From: Acidobacteriota bacterium
GTDB lineage: Bacteria > Acidobacteriota > Terriglobia > Terriglobales > Acidobacteriaceae
Reading direction: 5' to 3'
NCBI GenBank assembly: GCA_021778875.1
Contig: JAJYBT010000105.1
Span: forward strand, 1-7,449
DNA: 7,449 bases
Part shown: one piece after another, positions 1-7,449 of the stretch
Numbering within the stretch: position 1 is the first letter of the stretch
Layout of the letters: each line of letters starts with the position of its first letter
Translations under genes and position numbers: made by a program
The notes under the pieces: generated by a model
Databases searched by the model: none
Told to the model about the DNA's origin: nothing
Seen by the model: the letters and a program-made list of their open reading frames with translations, nothing else

Positions 1-455
1 AGATCGGAATGCTCAGCTATAAATCCGCGGCCCTTTTTGATGAGCGCTTTGCTCGCAATCCGAACCGCAACGGTGAAGACCCCTGGGCTCTGGACGACAA
101 GAGCGGCGGCCTGATTGGCGGACGTTTCGATATTGCCGGCTACCTTGACCACCAGGGGAACCGATTCATCGAGCGCTTTGACGCCAATGCCTACCTGGCC
201 ATCCTGCGCACCATGGACACCTGGGACCCGCTCGGCGGCGACGTGACGCCCGACGAAGCCTTCGGCCGGATTCGCGCGAGACTCAGCTTCGTCGGCATCA
301 GTTCTGACTGGCTTTTCCCGGAAGCAGCGGTCCGCAAATTTGCCTCACTCATTCGCTCCACCGGCGTCCATGCCGATTACCGGGAGATGGTCAGTGACCA
401 CGGCCACGATGCCTTTCTTGCCGAGCAGGCAGAACTGGTTCGCCTCCTCCAATAG
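1..455 (+). CDS. metX: Homoserine O-acetyltransferase, C-terminal part (5' end cut by window edge)
   Basis: This is the 3' end of an alpha/beta-hydrolase-fold acyltransferase that transfers acetyl (in some members succinyl) from CoA to L-homoserine in cytoplasmic methionine biosynthesis. The frame is open from base 3 and reads Ile-Gly before the first Met at base 9, so that ATG is internal. Visible family motifs, numbered from the Met at base 9, are MLSYKS (1-6), RFARNPNRNGEDPW (13-26), RFDANAYL (56-63), VGISSDWLFP (95-104) and SDHGHDAFL (129-137). Asp100 and His133 fit the Asp and His of the Ser-Asp-His triad; their 33-residue spacing equals that of Asp304 and His337 in Haemophilus MetX. The nucleophile Ser lies upstream of the window. 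The C-terminus is complete and of normal length. Acetyl versus succinyl specificity cannot be judged from this part. Confidence 0.93.
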   Translation, partial: IGMLSYKSAALFDERFARNPNRNGEDPWALDDKSGGLIGGRFDIAGYLDHQGNRFIERFDANAYLAILRTMDTWDPLGGDVTPDEAFGRIRARLSFVGISSDWLFPEAAVRKFASLIRSTGVHADYREMVSDHGHDAFLAEQAELVRLLQ

Positions 456-473
456 GTGGACCCGGGCAAAGCT

Positions 474-492
474 TGCAGAAACTGTTTTTGCA
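474..492 (+). terminator. Weak AU-rich hairpin 19 bp after metX
   Basis: TGCAGAAA (474-481) pairs with TTTTTGCA (485-492) around a CTG loop: eight pairs, one of them G-U. The T-run forms the 3' arm instead of following the stem, and the stem is AT-rich, so this is a poor match to a classical intrinsic terminator. Its position directly after the metX stop is the main reason to list it. Confidence 0.25.
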
Positions 493-582
493 TGTCCGGT
501 GTCTAAGCCCGTATGACCGCTAAGCATGGTCGCTCGAATCCGCGCCGCCAGTCAGTGAGCCCCCCACCCCGTTTGCTGGTAT

Positions 583-617
583 GCCTGGCAGGTGAAGCTG
601 ATTCCTACCTGCCAGGC
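583..617. other. Perfect 11-bp inverted repeat (strong hairpin) between metX and the next gene
   Basis: GCCTGGCAGGT (583-593) is exactly repeated in reverse complement as ACCTGCCAGGC (607-617). Inside it, GAA (594-596) can pair with TTC (602-604), leaving a 5-nt loop and a 2-nt bulge, so up to 14 pairs form. No clear T-run follows on either strand. It could be a U-tail-less terminator for metX, a REP-like dispersed element, or a protein-binding palindrome. The 456-860 gap otherwise holds only the weak hairpin after metX, the promoter at 694-722 and the leader to 860; I see no gene in it. Confidence 0.6.
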
Positions 618-693
618 TCTTCATGGAGCATGGATTTCTGTGCCGGCAAGAGCCCCTGCCGAATGAGTTGGATTCGCCGGCAAACAACTGTGC

Positions 694-722
694 TTGTCAC
701 AACTGGCATGGCTTTCTATAAT
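694..722 (+). promoter_or_regulatory. Sigma70-type promoter for the TPR-protein gene
   Basis: TTGTCA (694-699, five of six consensus bases) and TATAAT (717-722, full consensus) are separated by exactly 17 bp. Transcription should start near 729, which leaves a leader of about 130 nt before the ATG at 861. It lies downstream of the 583-617 hairpin, so the gene at 861 is likely its own transcription unit and not part of a metX operon. Confidence 0.75.
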
Positions 723-860
723 CCTTCCAACACCGTATTGGAACCCGAGGTATCGTTTACCCGTCGCCCCGGTGCTCAACCGCAAAGCAGAACGGTTGTA
801 AATTCCGTGAGCGAGTGCTTGAGTGTAGATCTCCATTTCGGCAATTCCCAGGAGCTCTGA

Positions 861-2186
861 ATGAAGAAGATTGTCTTTGCATCTGTGATGGCGTTAGCGA
901 GCATGAGCCTCGTTGTTGCGCCCAAACTTCGCGCACAGGATCAGACCACCATCAAAATCCAAGATCCGGCCGAGTTCAACGCCTATCAAATGGCAATCAC
1001 GCAATCCGACCCCAAGGCCAAAACCGCGGCACTGGAGAGTTTTCTAGAGCACTATCCGCAAAGTGTGGTTAAGAATGCGGTCCTCGATATGCTGGTCGAC
1101 ACCTACCAGGGCCTGGGCGACGCCGACAAAACGCTCGGTGCTGCCAACCGTCTTCTTCAGGTGGATCCCGGCAACATGAAGGCCCTGTTCATCTCGGTCT
1201 TCATCAAGAAGAATCAGTGCCTGAAGACCGCGGACGCCCAGACCTGCAATGACGCAGGCGCCCTGGCCACCAAGGGACTGGCGGTGCCAAAGCCGGCCGG
1301 AATTTCCGACGACGACTGGAAGAAGCAGACGGGCGCGACCTACCCGATCTTCCATTCTGCACTTGCCCTGGATGACATCCTCGGCAAGAAGGACGTGAAG
1401 GCCGGAATCTCCGAATACCGCACAGAGCTCATGCTCTATCCGCCCGATGCCACCAAGAGCGGGCCCGGCCTGGTGGATACCCTGCAACTTGCCGAAGCCT
1501 ATACCAAGCCTGAAGGTAGAGACTTGGTGCTGGCGGTCTGGTTCTATGCCCGCGCGTGGAACTTCGCTCCCCCGGCCTTCAAGGCCCAGATCGAGCCGAA
1601 GATGGAGTACTACTACAAGAAGTACCACGGCAATCTCGACGGGCTGGACGCTGTCAAGTCCCAGGCAGCATTGACTGTCTTTCCTCCCGGAACATTCCAG
1701 ATTAGCGCTGCGGCCACGCCGGCCGAGGTTGCGCACAAGGTCGTCGTTGAGACTACGGACCTGACGACTCTGAACCTGAGCGACAAGGAATTCATCCTCG
1801 CGTCCGGCTCCAAAGAAGACGCCGACAAACTGTGGGCTGTGATGAAGGATCAGGTAACCCCGGTCCCCGGCATCGTGATTGAAGCCACCGCTTCGGTCAT
1901 CAAGCTCGCCGTGTCACAGGATGCCAAGGATGCCAAGACGGCCGACTTCATCGTGAACCTGAAGAAGCCGCTGGACGACAAGGATGTTCCTGCGGTCGGC
2001 TTCGAGTTTGGTCTGCAGCCCAAGGCTGAACTTGATGGGACCTATGACAGCTACACCCAGGTTCCGGCCACCGCCACCATGCTGCAGACGGCGCAGATTG
2101 TTCTTCGGGATGGATTCATCCAGCCGGAGAAGAAGAAGCCTGTTGCGCCACGCAAGCCGGCGGCCTCGCATCGCAAGGCCCACTAA
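861..2186 (+). CDS. Exported TPR-like protein with Lys/Pro-rich C-terminal tail, function unknown
   Basis: A 441-aa protein of unknown role. Residues 1-25 form a signal peptide: MKK, a hydrophobic core (residues 4-20), and a likely cut after LRA before QDQ. It should therefore act in the periplasm or outside the cell. Residues about 35-115 are helical with TPR-like spacing, for example DMLVDTYQGLGDADKTLGAA (77-96) followed by LLQVDPGNMKALF, and helical stretches continue to about 255. Cys120 and Cys129 could form a disulfide. Residues about 275-420 look beta-rich, with a segment near 325-370 faintly like an OB or tRNA_anti-like fold (weak). The tail (421-441) is rich in Lys, Arg, Pro and His. 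The start is well supported: AGGAG at 850-854 lies 6 nt before the ATG, and a near-consensus promoter lies upstream. A TPR-type scaffold or binding function is inference only. Confidence 0.85.
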   Translation: MKKIVFASVMALASMSLVVAPKLRAQDQTTIKIQDPAEFNAYQMAITQSDPKAKTAALESFLEHYPQSVVKNAVLDMLVDTYQGLGDADKTLGAANRLLQVDPGNMKALFISVFIKKNQCLKTADAQTCNDAGALATKGLAVPKPAGISDDDWKKQTGATYPIFHSALALDDILGKKDVKAGISEYRTELMLYPPDATKSGPGLVDTLQLAEAYTKPEGRDLVLAVWFYARAWNFAPPAFKAQIEPKMEYYYKKYHGNLDGLDAVKSQAALTVFPPGTFQISAAATPAEVAHKVVVETTDLTTLNLSDKEFILASGSKEDADKLWAVMKDQVTPVPGIVIEATASVIKLAVSQDAKDAKTADFIVNLKKPLDDKDVPAVGFEFGLQPKAELDGTYDSYTQVPATATMLQTAQIVLRDGFIQPEKKKPVAPRKPAASHRKAH

Positions 2187-2212
2187 GCCCGGGTCTTGCT
2201 GCGCTCGCACTC

Positions 2213-2241
2213 TGCGGCGGTATCTGTCCGATCCCGCCGCA
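2213..2241. other. GC-rich inverted repeat after the TPR-protein gene
   Basis: TGCGGCGG (2213-2220) pairs with CCGCCGCA (2234-2241) around a 13-nt loop, beginning 27 nt after the stop. No T-run follows. It is the first of two hairpins in tandem in this 158-bp gap and may help stop transcription or protect the 3' end of the upstream mRNA. Confidence 0.4.
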
Positions 2242-2265
2242 CAAACCCTGTTCCTGGGAACCCTA

Positions 2266-2289
2266 TGGGCAGCCTTCAGCGGCTGCCCA
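2266..2289 (+). terminator. Likely terminator hairpin downstream of the TPR-protein gene
   Basis: TGGGCAGCC (2266-2274) pairs perfectly with GGCTGCCCA (2281-2289) around the 6-nt loop TTCAGC. The stem is short, GC-rich and followed by CTTGGTTTGG, a T-rich but imperfect tail. Its position 79 bp after the stop at 2186 and 55 bp before the next ATG suits a terminator with some read-through. An attenuating role for the gene at 2345 cannot be excluded, since I found no good promoter between the hairpin and that ATG. Confidence 0.45.
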
Positions 2290-2344
2290 CTTGGTTTGGT
2301 GCATGCGCAGCCCTTGGGCGCTCCAATGGTAGTCTGGTGGAATC

Positions 2345-3220
2345 ATGCCGCGTTTCGGAGTCTTCCATGTCATTCTCGCATCGGCCTTCACTGCCGCTTT
2401 CTGCGCCGTGCTTGAGGCGCAGACGGCCGTCGAGGCGCCATCCCCGACGCCACTCCACGTAAAGCAGGTGCCTCAGGCTGAGCCGCCCAGGCCGTTTTCC
2501 ATCCATGGCGGGCATGAGGAGTCCGCACCTTCCATTGAGTTCCGCCCGCAGGCTCAGATGGCCGAGAGCGATCGCCGCCTGGTTGCAGACGCAGAATCCT
2601 CGATTGCCGAGCACGCTGCTTCTTCTGGTTTTGATCTGCAGCAGGGCCAATGGAATTATCAGCAAATCGTGTGTCCGGCGCTTCCCAATCACGTCTTCCT
2701 GCAATACATGCGAAATAACGGTGTGGGAGATGTCACCGTGTTCTCCGCTTCCATCCCTCGCGGCGGTGCAGGACGCGTGCGCATCATTCCCATACTCCGG
2801 CGCGGCTATTCGCTTTTCTCTCCTGCTCCCGTCAATGCGCTCACCGTTTCGGCATTCAACCATATCCGGGCGGAAGACACCTCAGGCAAGTCCTCAGACT
2901 GGCTCGGCAACGGCCTGTGCTACGCGGCGCTGGCAGGTGCTCATCCGCAGATCGCCTCGCCGAATGCGGCCTCCACAGGCCAAAAGCCCTTGCCCGCGCT
3001 CTCGGCCATCATGGAGGTTCAGGCACACGGGGGAGAGATCCTCCGGTTTGACGACGCTGCTGCTGTCCCGCGGCCCATGGAGTGGACGATGACCTTTACA
3101 CCTAAGGGGAAACTGGTCAAGGCGACGCATACTGCTGCCCCTTTGCTCACGGTCAGGCCGGTTCCACAGAGTACCGAGGCCATGAAGGCGCACCCCGTCC
3201 CGCAATCCACGCAGAATTAG
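2345..3220 (+). CDS. Exported protein of unknown function, 291 aa
   Basis: I do not recognise this family. Residues 1-26 look like a signal peptide (hydrophobic stretch FGVFHVILASAFTAAFCAVL, likely cut after LEA), so the protein is probably periplasmic or secreted. Cys20 lies in the hydrophobic core without a proper lipobox. Residues 27-70 are Pro-rich and low in complexity. The core (about 75-265) has mixed helix and strand character; two Cys remain in the mature part (110 and 192) and could form a disulfide. Near the C-terminus the pentapeptide VPQST occurs twice (273-277 and 285-289). The ATG at 2345 is the first start after an in-frame TAG at 2330, and GGTGG at 2336-2340 is a usable but close ribosome site. 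No start further in would keep the signal peptide. Reading-frame length and base composition match the neighbours. Confidence 0.75.
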   Translation: MPRFGVFHVILASAFTAAFCAVLEAQTAVEAPSPTPLHVKQVPQAEPPRPFSIHGGHEESAPSIEFRPQAQMAESDRRLVADAESSIAEHAASSGFDLQQGQWNYQQIVCPALPNHVFLQYMRNNGVGDVTVFSASIPRGGAGRVRIIPILRRGYSLFSPAPVNALTVSAFNHIRAEDTSGKSSDWLGNGLCYAALAGAHPQIASPNAASTGQKPLPALSAIMEVQAHGGEILRFDDAAAVPRPMEWTMTFTPKGKLVKATHTAAPLLTVRPVPQSTEAMKAHPVPQSTQN

Positions 3221-3258
3221 CTTGTTGGATTCTGGAGAGCACGCCGCGGCCCTGCGCC

Positions 3259-4056
3259 TCACTCTCCGAGCATGATGCGCTCAATCGCCAGGGCCCGTCC
3301 CGTCAGGGAGTCGCATGTGACAAGAGTCGCGCACATCTTCGGGTTGCCCTTGGCGGCTTCAAACTTGCCCGGCATTCCGGTCAGAAACTTGTGCAGAACC
3401 AGGTCCTTCTCAACGCCGATCACGCTGTCATAAGGGCCGCTCATGCCCACATCGGTCTGGTAGGCGGTGCCTCCCGGCAGTATCCGTTCGTCAGCCGTGG
3501 GCACATGCGTGTGCGTGCCCAGCACCGCGGTTACGCGGCCATCCAGGTGCCAGCCCATCGCAACTTTTTCGCTGGTCGCTTCGGCATGAAAATCCACCAC
3601 AATCACACTGGCTTTGATGCCCGCCAGCAGGTCGTTGATCAGGTGGAAGGGGTCATTGGTGCCGGTCATGAAAACGCGGCCCATCAGGTCAATCACGGCA
3701 TAATCCACGCCGCTCTTCGTCGTTCCTTCAAAAATGCCGTGCCCGGGCAGGCCCGGCGCCATGTTTACTGGCCTCAGCACGCGACGCGGACGCTCCTGGC
3801 TGTCAGCGGGGACTGAGTTCAGATAGTCCTGCAGCTCGCGTTTATCCCACACATGATTGCCGGTGGTCAGAACGTCGGCTCCCAGGTCAAACAGGTCTTC
3901 GGCAATCTGCGGCGTCACGCCAAAGCCGCCGGCGGCGTTCTCGGCGTTGATGATGACCAGTTCCACGCCGTGCGCTTCGCACACGTGTCCAATGTGCTCA
4001 CGCACGATTCTGCGTCCCGCGCTGCCGAAGATGTCGCCCACGAAAAGAATTTTCAA
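3259..4056 (-). CDS. ymdB: YmdB-family metallophosphoesterase (TIGR00282 type)
   Basis: A cytoplasmic two-metal phosphoesterase of 265 aa, the usual length. Characterised relatives (Bacillus YmdB, Deinococcus DR1281) hydrolyse cyclic nucleotides such as 2',3'-cAMP and influence biofilm and stress responses; the substrate here is inferred. All metal-site motifs are present: GDIFG with Asp8, NAEN with Glu39 and Asn40, GNHVWDKRE with Asn67 and His68, DFHAEATSEK with His157, and GTHTHVPTAD with His182 and His184. TDVGMSGPYDSVIG (201-214) is a further family signature. The start is TTG (4054-4056), preceded by AGGAG (minus strand, 4072-4068) 11 nt upstream; no ATG or GTG lies in frame nearby and the family N-terminus MKILFVGD begins exactly here. 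It follows lysS by 150 bp on the same strand and is probably co-transcribed with it. It converges on the gene ending at 3220. Confidence 0.95.
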   Translation of the reverse strand: MKILFVGDIFGSAGRRIVREHIGHVCEAHGVELVIINAENAAGGFGVTPQIAEDLFDLGADVLTTGNHVWDKRELQDYLNSVPADSQERPRRVLRPVNMAPGLPGHGIFEGTTKSGVDYAVIDLMGRVFMTGTNDPFHLINDLLAGIKASVIVVDFHAEATSEKVAMGWHLDGRVTAVLGTHTHVPTADERILPGGTAYQTDVGMSGPYDSVIGVEKDLVLHKFLTGMPGKFEAAKGNPKMCATLVTCDSLTGRALAIERIMLGE

Positions 4057-4206
4057 GATAAAAGCAGCTCCTGGATGAGTGAAGAAAGAGTGACAAAGAT
4101 GCGGGCTCAGGTGCCCCCGAATTTCTCATTCAGCTGAACACCAATGCAGGTCCGTGCCCGGCCCACTGCGGCTGAAGCAAGTCGCAAGGATTGGGTGCTG
4201 CGGATT

Positions 4207-5844
<1,638 letters not shown>

Positions 5845-5850
5845 TGTAAT

Positions 5851-5857
5851 TCCTTCC
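5851..5857 (-). promoter_or_regulatory. Ribosome binding site that fixes the lysS GTG start
   Basis: On the minus strand GGAAGGA (5857-5851) is followed by 6 nt and then GTG (5844-5842). No comparable site lies before other candidate starts in the open frame, so it decides the start codon. Confidence 0.75.
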
Positions 5858-5863
5858 GTTTGG

Positions 5864-5892
5864 TTGCAAACAGCCCAAAAGGGAAGTATACC
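5864..5892 (+). promoter_or_regulatory. Promoter of the ATP synthase operon
   Basis: TTGCAA (5864-5869) and TATACC (5887-5892) are spaced by 17 bp, a fair sigma70-type match. Transcription would start near 5899, about 33 nt before the atpZ ATG at 5932. It lies between the divergent lysS and atpZ genes, where an operon promoter is needed. Confidence 0.55.
5885..5890 (-). promoter_or_regulatory. Candidate -10 box for lysS, overlapping the atp -10 box
   Basis: On the minus strand 5890-5885 reads TATACT, a good -10 box, placing a start near 5878 and a leader of about 33 nt before the GTG. I found no good -35 at 16-18 bp (TACAGG at 17 bp is poor), so this promoter is less certain than the atp one or may need an activator. 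Confidence 0.4.
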
Positions 5893-5931
5893 CGCTCGTT
5901 CGGTGACCCTGTATGCTTGTGAATAGCTTCC

Positions 5932-6249
5932 ATGCCCTTCAACAGCCCCATCCCGGAGCGCAAGCCGCGGAAAAAGATGTCCGGCGGACTGGAAAGTCTG
6001 GTCGAGGCGGAAAAGCTGATGCAGATTGCCATCCTGCTGCCCGCTTCCGCGTTTATCGGCTGGCTGATTGGCGCCTGGGCAGACAGCCATTTCCACACCC
6101 GTTGGATTGGCACTGTGGGGATCATTTTCGGCGGCATGGCGGGAATCGTACATGTGGTCCGGCTGGCGATGGCTTCAGCGGGCAATTCTGGATCTGAAGC
6201 GCAAGACGGGAACGACGACGCCAAAGGAAATCAAGACAACAAATCATGA
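5932..6249 (+). CDS. atpZ: AtpZ/AtpI-family membrane protein, first gene of the ATP synthase operon
   Basis: A 105-aa membrane protein of the ATPase gene 1 family (PF09527 type), found at the head of many bacterial F-ATPase operons. Family members are linked to Mg2+/Ca2+ uptake and, with AtpI, to c-ring assembly; the role here is inferred. It has a basic N-terminus (PERKPRKK), two transmembrane helices (about 29-49 and 58-78) joined by a short charged loop, and a polar, acidic C-terminal tail (82-105). The ATG at 5932 lacks a clear ribosome site; an alternative ATG at 5977 (Met16) keeps both helices and is only slightly better, so the start is uncertain. It overlaps atpI by four bases (ATGA, 6246-6249), which indicates translational coupling. 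Confidence 0.85.
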   Translation: MPFNSPIPERKPRKKMSGGLESLVEAEKLMQIAILLPASAFIGWLIGAWADSHFHTRWIGTVGIIFGGMAGIVHVVRLAMASAGNSGSEAQDGNDDAKGNQDNKS

Positions 6250-6659
6250 CAGAAGAGACTCATTTTAGCCCCGGCCTAACGGACCAGGCCCTCGCATCCC
6301 TGCTCAAGCGGGCTATTCGCGACACGCTGATTCTGGGTGTGGTTTCGTCGTTGGCGCTGCTGGTTGCCTCCGGCTGGCGCAATGCAGCCATGCTGGCCAC
6401 TGGAGCCGCCATCTCGGCCGCCAGCATCCTGGAATGGCAGCGGCTTATCCGATTAATTAATGCCCGGCTCGACCGGCAGAAGCTGCCCAGAAGCGCTGCG
6501 GTGGTGGCAGCCTTCTTTGTGCTCCGGCTCCTTGTCTTTGGGGCGGTCATTTATGGTAGCCTGAAGTGTTTCCATGGTTCGGTGGTGGCGCTTCTTTGTG
6601 GCCTTGGCCTGGCGGTTCTGGCCGTGACCTTCGGGGCGCTTCGCCTGCTGAAGGGCTGA
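6246..6659 (+). CDS. atpI: ATP synthase subunit I (AtpI-like membrane protein)
   Basis: A 137-aa protein with four predicted membrane helices (about 27-42, 45-62, 84-105 and 111-134), matching the size and topology of the ATP synthase I family (PF03899 type). These proteins help assemble the c-ring and are not part of the finished enzyme. The basic loop between helices 2 and 3 (RLIRLINARLDRQKLPR, 66-82) should face the cytoplasm. Sequence motifs in this family are weak, so the call rests mainly on topology plus position between atpZ and atpB. The start overlaps the atpZ stop (ATGA); the nearest AAGGAAA lies about 15 nt upstream, too far for strong independent initiation, so coupling to atpZ is likely. 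Confidence 0.82.
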   Translation: MTEETHFSPGLTDQALASLLKRAIRDTLILGVVSSLALLVASGWRNAAMLATGAAISAASILEWQRLIRLINARLDRQKLPRSAAVVAAFFVLRLLVFGAVIYGSLKCFHGSVVALLCGLGLAVLAVTFGALRLLKG

Positions 6660-6698
6660 CCGCCCGAACGAACCGGAAACAGAAAGATTCAAGCCTGC

Positions 6699-7430
6699 AT
6701 GCCGGAATCGCTTTTTGTAACGCACCTGATGAATCAATTGTTTGGCCCCCTGGCGGCTGCCGTGCTGCATGCTGCCGGCAGGTCCGCCGATCCGGCGACG
6801 GCCATCAACGACACCTTCGCCATGGAGCTGCTTGTAGCCTTCGGCCTGCTGACGTTCTTCATCATCGTGCGCCTGAGCCTGTCAGTCGAGAAGCCCAACG
6901 TGGCGCAGCAGCTTGCTGAAATCATTCATGAGTTCACCGGCGGCCAGGGAGACCAGATTATCGGTCATGGCCATGAGCGCTTCCAGGCCTTTGTCACCTG
7001 CATCTTCCTGTTTGTCGTTCTCAATAACTTCATGGGCCTGATACCTGGCATCATCACGCCGACCAGCCAGCCGGTGGTCCCGCTGGGCATCGCGGTGCTC
7101 ACGTTTATCTATTACAACTTCCACGGTGTGCGCGCGCAGGGGCCGATAGGCTACCTCAAGCACTTTGCCGGGCCGTTGTGGTGGCTGGCTCCACTTTTGT
7201 TTCCCATTGAGATCATTTCGCACCTCGCACGCGTCATGTCGCTGACCATCCGTCTTTACGCCAATATGCTGGCCAGCGATCTTCTCACGCTTGTCTTCTT
7301 CTCCCTCGTGCCGCTGGCGCTGCCGTCGGCGTTCCTTGGCCTGCACTTTCTGGTATCCATCATCCAGGCCTACGTTTTCATGCTGCTTACGATGATCTAC
7401 CTGACACAGGCAACTGCGCACGAGCACTAA
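6699..7430 (+). CDS. atpB: ATP synthase F0 subunit a
   Basis: The membrane stator subunit that carries the two ion half-channels next to the c-ring. It is 243 aa, normal for the family. Key features are present: the conserved LNNFMGLIPG helix (108-117), FPIEIISHLAR with Glu171, the SLTIRLYANM segment with the essential Arg185 (equivalent of E. coli Arg210), and the final QAYVFMLLTMIYL helix with Gln223. About five to six membrane helices are visible (about 43-60, 96-117, 126-142, 160-177, 193-210 and 212-236). The ATG at 6699 gives an N-terminus like related proteins; a second ATG at 6729 is possible, and neither has a strong ribosome site. It lies 39 bp after atpI, and atpE would be expected just past the window end. 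Ion choice (H+ or Na+) cannot be decided without subunit c. Confidence 0.97.
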   Translation: MPESLFVTHLMNQLFGPLAAAVLHAAGRSADPATAINDTFAMELLVAFGLLTFFIIVRLSLSVEKPNVAQQLAEIIHEFTGGQGDQIIGHGHERFQAFVTCIFLFVVLNNFMGLIPGIITPTSQPVVPLGIAVLTFIYYNFHGVRAQGPIGYLKHFAGPLWWLAPLLFPIEIISHLARVMSLTIRLYANMLASDLLTLVFFSLVPLALPSAFLGLHFLVSIIQAYVFMLLTMIYLTQATAHEH

Positions 7431-7449
7431 GGCTCCAGTGCAGCTCCTC

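Noticed and set aside
513..860. 115-aa open frame in the gap before the TPR-protein gene
   Set aside because: It contains the strong hairpin and the consensus promoter, lacks a ribosome site and reads as low-complexity Arg/Ser/Pro-rich sequence without any recognisable motif.
1044..1736. 230-aa open frame antisense to the TPR-protein gene
   Set aside because: Shadow of a GC-rich gene whose own frame has promoter, ribosome site and signal peptide.
2505..3092. 195-aa open frame (+) and a similar one on the other strand (2276-2863) over the 291-aa gene
   Set aside because: Both are Arg/Ser/Pro-rich off-frame readings; only the 2345 frame has a signal peptide and a sensible start.
3234..3267. 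GGAGAG/CTCTCC inverted repeat between the convergent genes as a bidirectional terminator
   Set aside because: Only six pairs, a 22-nt loop and no T-run on either side; it also overlaps the end of the minus-strand gene. Too weak to call.
4129..4138. 10-bp palindrome TTCAGCTGAA between lysS and ymdB
   Set aside because: A single short palindrome with no second copy or promoter context; it could easily arise by chance.
5845..6153. Upstream extension of the lysS frame (would make a 648-aa protein)
   Set aside because: It runs antisense through atpZ and the divergent promoter, does not resemble LysS, and the GTG at 5844 has a good ribosome site and a family-like N-terminus.
6882..7427. 181-aa open frame antisense to atpB
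   Set aside because: The sense frame is a clear subunit a with its essential arginine; the antisense product has no recognisable motif.

Overview
The window looks like ordinary chromosomal DNA of a GC-rich free-living bacterium. I infer Acidobacteriota (Terriglobia/Acidobacteriaceae-like). The reasons are the overall base composition, the mix of exported proteins of unknown function with housekeeping genes, an atpZ-atpI-atpB order, and a GGGATCA-type heptamer tandem repeat. This placement is an inference and was not checked by a search. I see no tRNA or rRNA gene, CRISPR array, insertion sequence, phage gene or recognisable defence system.

Left part (1-3220, + strand). The window opens inside the 3' end of a homoserine O-acetyltransferase gene (metX, methionine biosynthesis). 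A 405-bp gap follows. It holds a weak AU-rich hairpin just after metX, a very strong 11-bp inverted repeat (583-617), and a near-consensus sigma70 promoter (TTGTCA, 17 bp, TATAAT). That promoter should drive the next gene through a leader of about 130 nt. The gene encodes a secreted 441-aa protein with a TPR-like N-terminal half, a beta-rich C-terminal half and a Lys/Pro-rich tail. Two tandem hairpins separate it from a second exported protein of 291 aa that I do not recognise.

Middle (3259-5844, - strand). Two convergent housekeeping genes point left. lysS (lysyl-tRNA synthetase, GTG start) is followed 150 bp later by a ymdB-type (TIGR00282) metallophosphoesterase with a TTG start. They probably share transcription. 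The last codons of lysS are made of a heptamer tandem repeat that adds a short tail to the enzyme.

Right part (5845-7449, + strand). A compact divergent promoter region separates lysS from the start of an F-type ATP synthase operon. The two -10 boxes overlap on a GTATAC palindrome. The operon begins atpZ, then atpI (overlapping by ATGA), then atpB (subunit a, with the essential arginine of the proton path). The window ends 19 bp after atpB, where atpE (subunit c) would be expected. AtpZ and AtpI are small membrane proteins tied to c-ring assembly and cation supply; AtpB forms the ion half-channels against the c-ring.

I did not find a convincing new biological system. The most interesting items are the in-gene heptamer repeat at the end of lysS, the two unrecognised exported proteins with their structured intergenic regions, and the overlapping divergent promoters between lysS and the ATP synthase operon.
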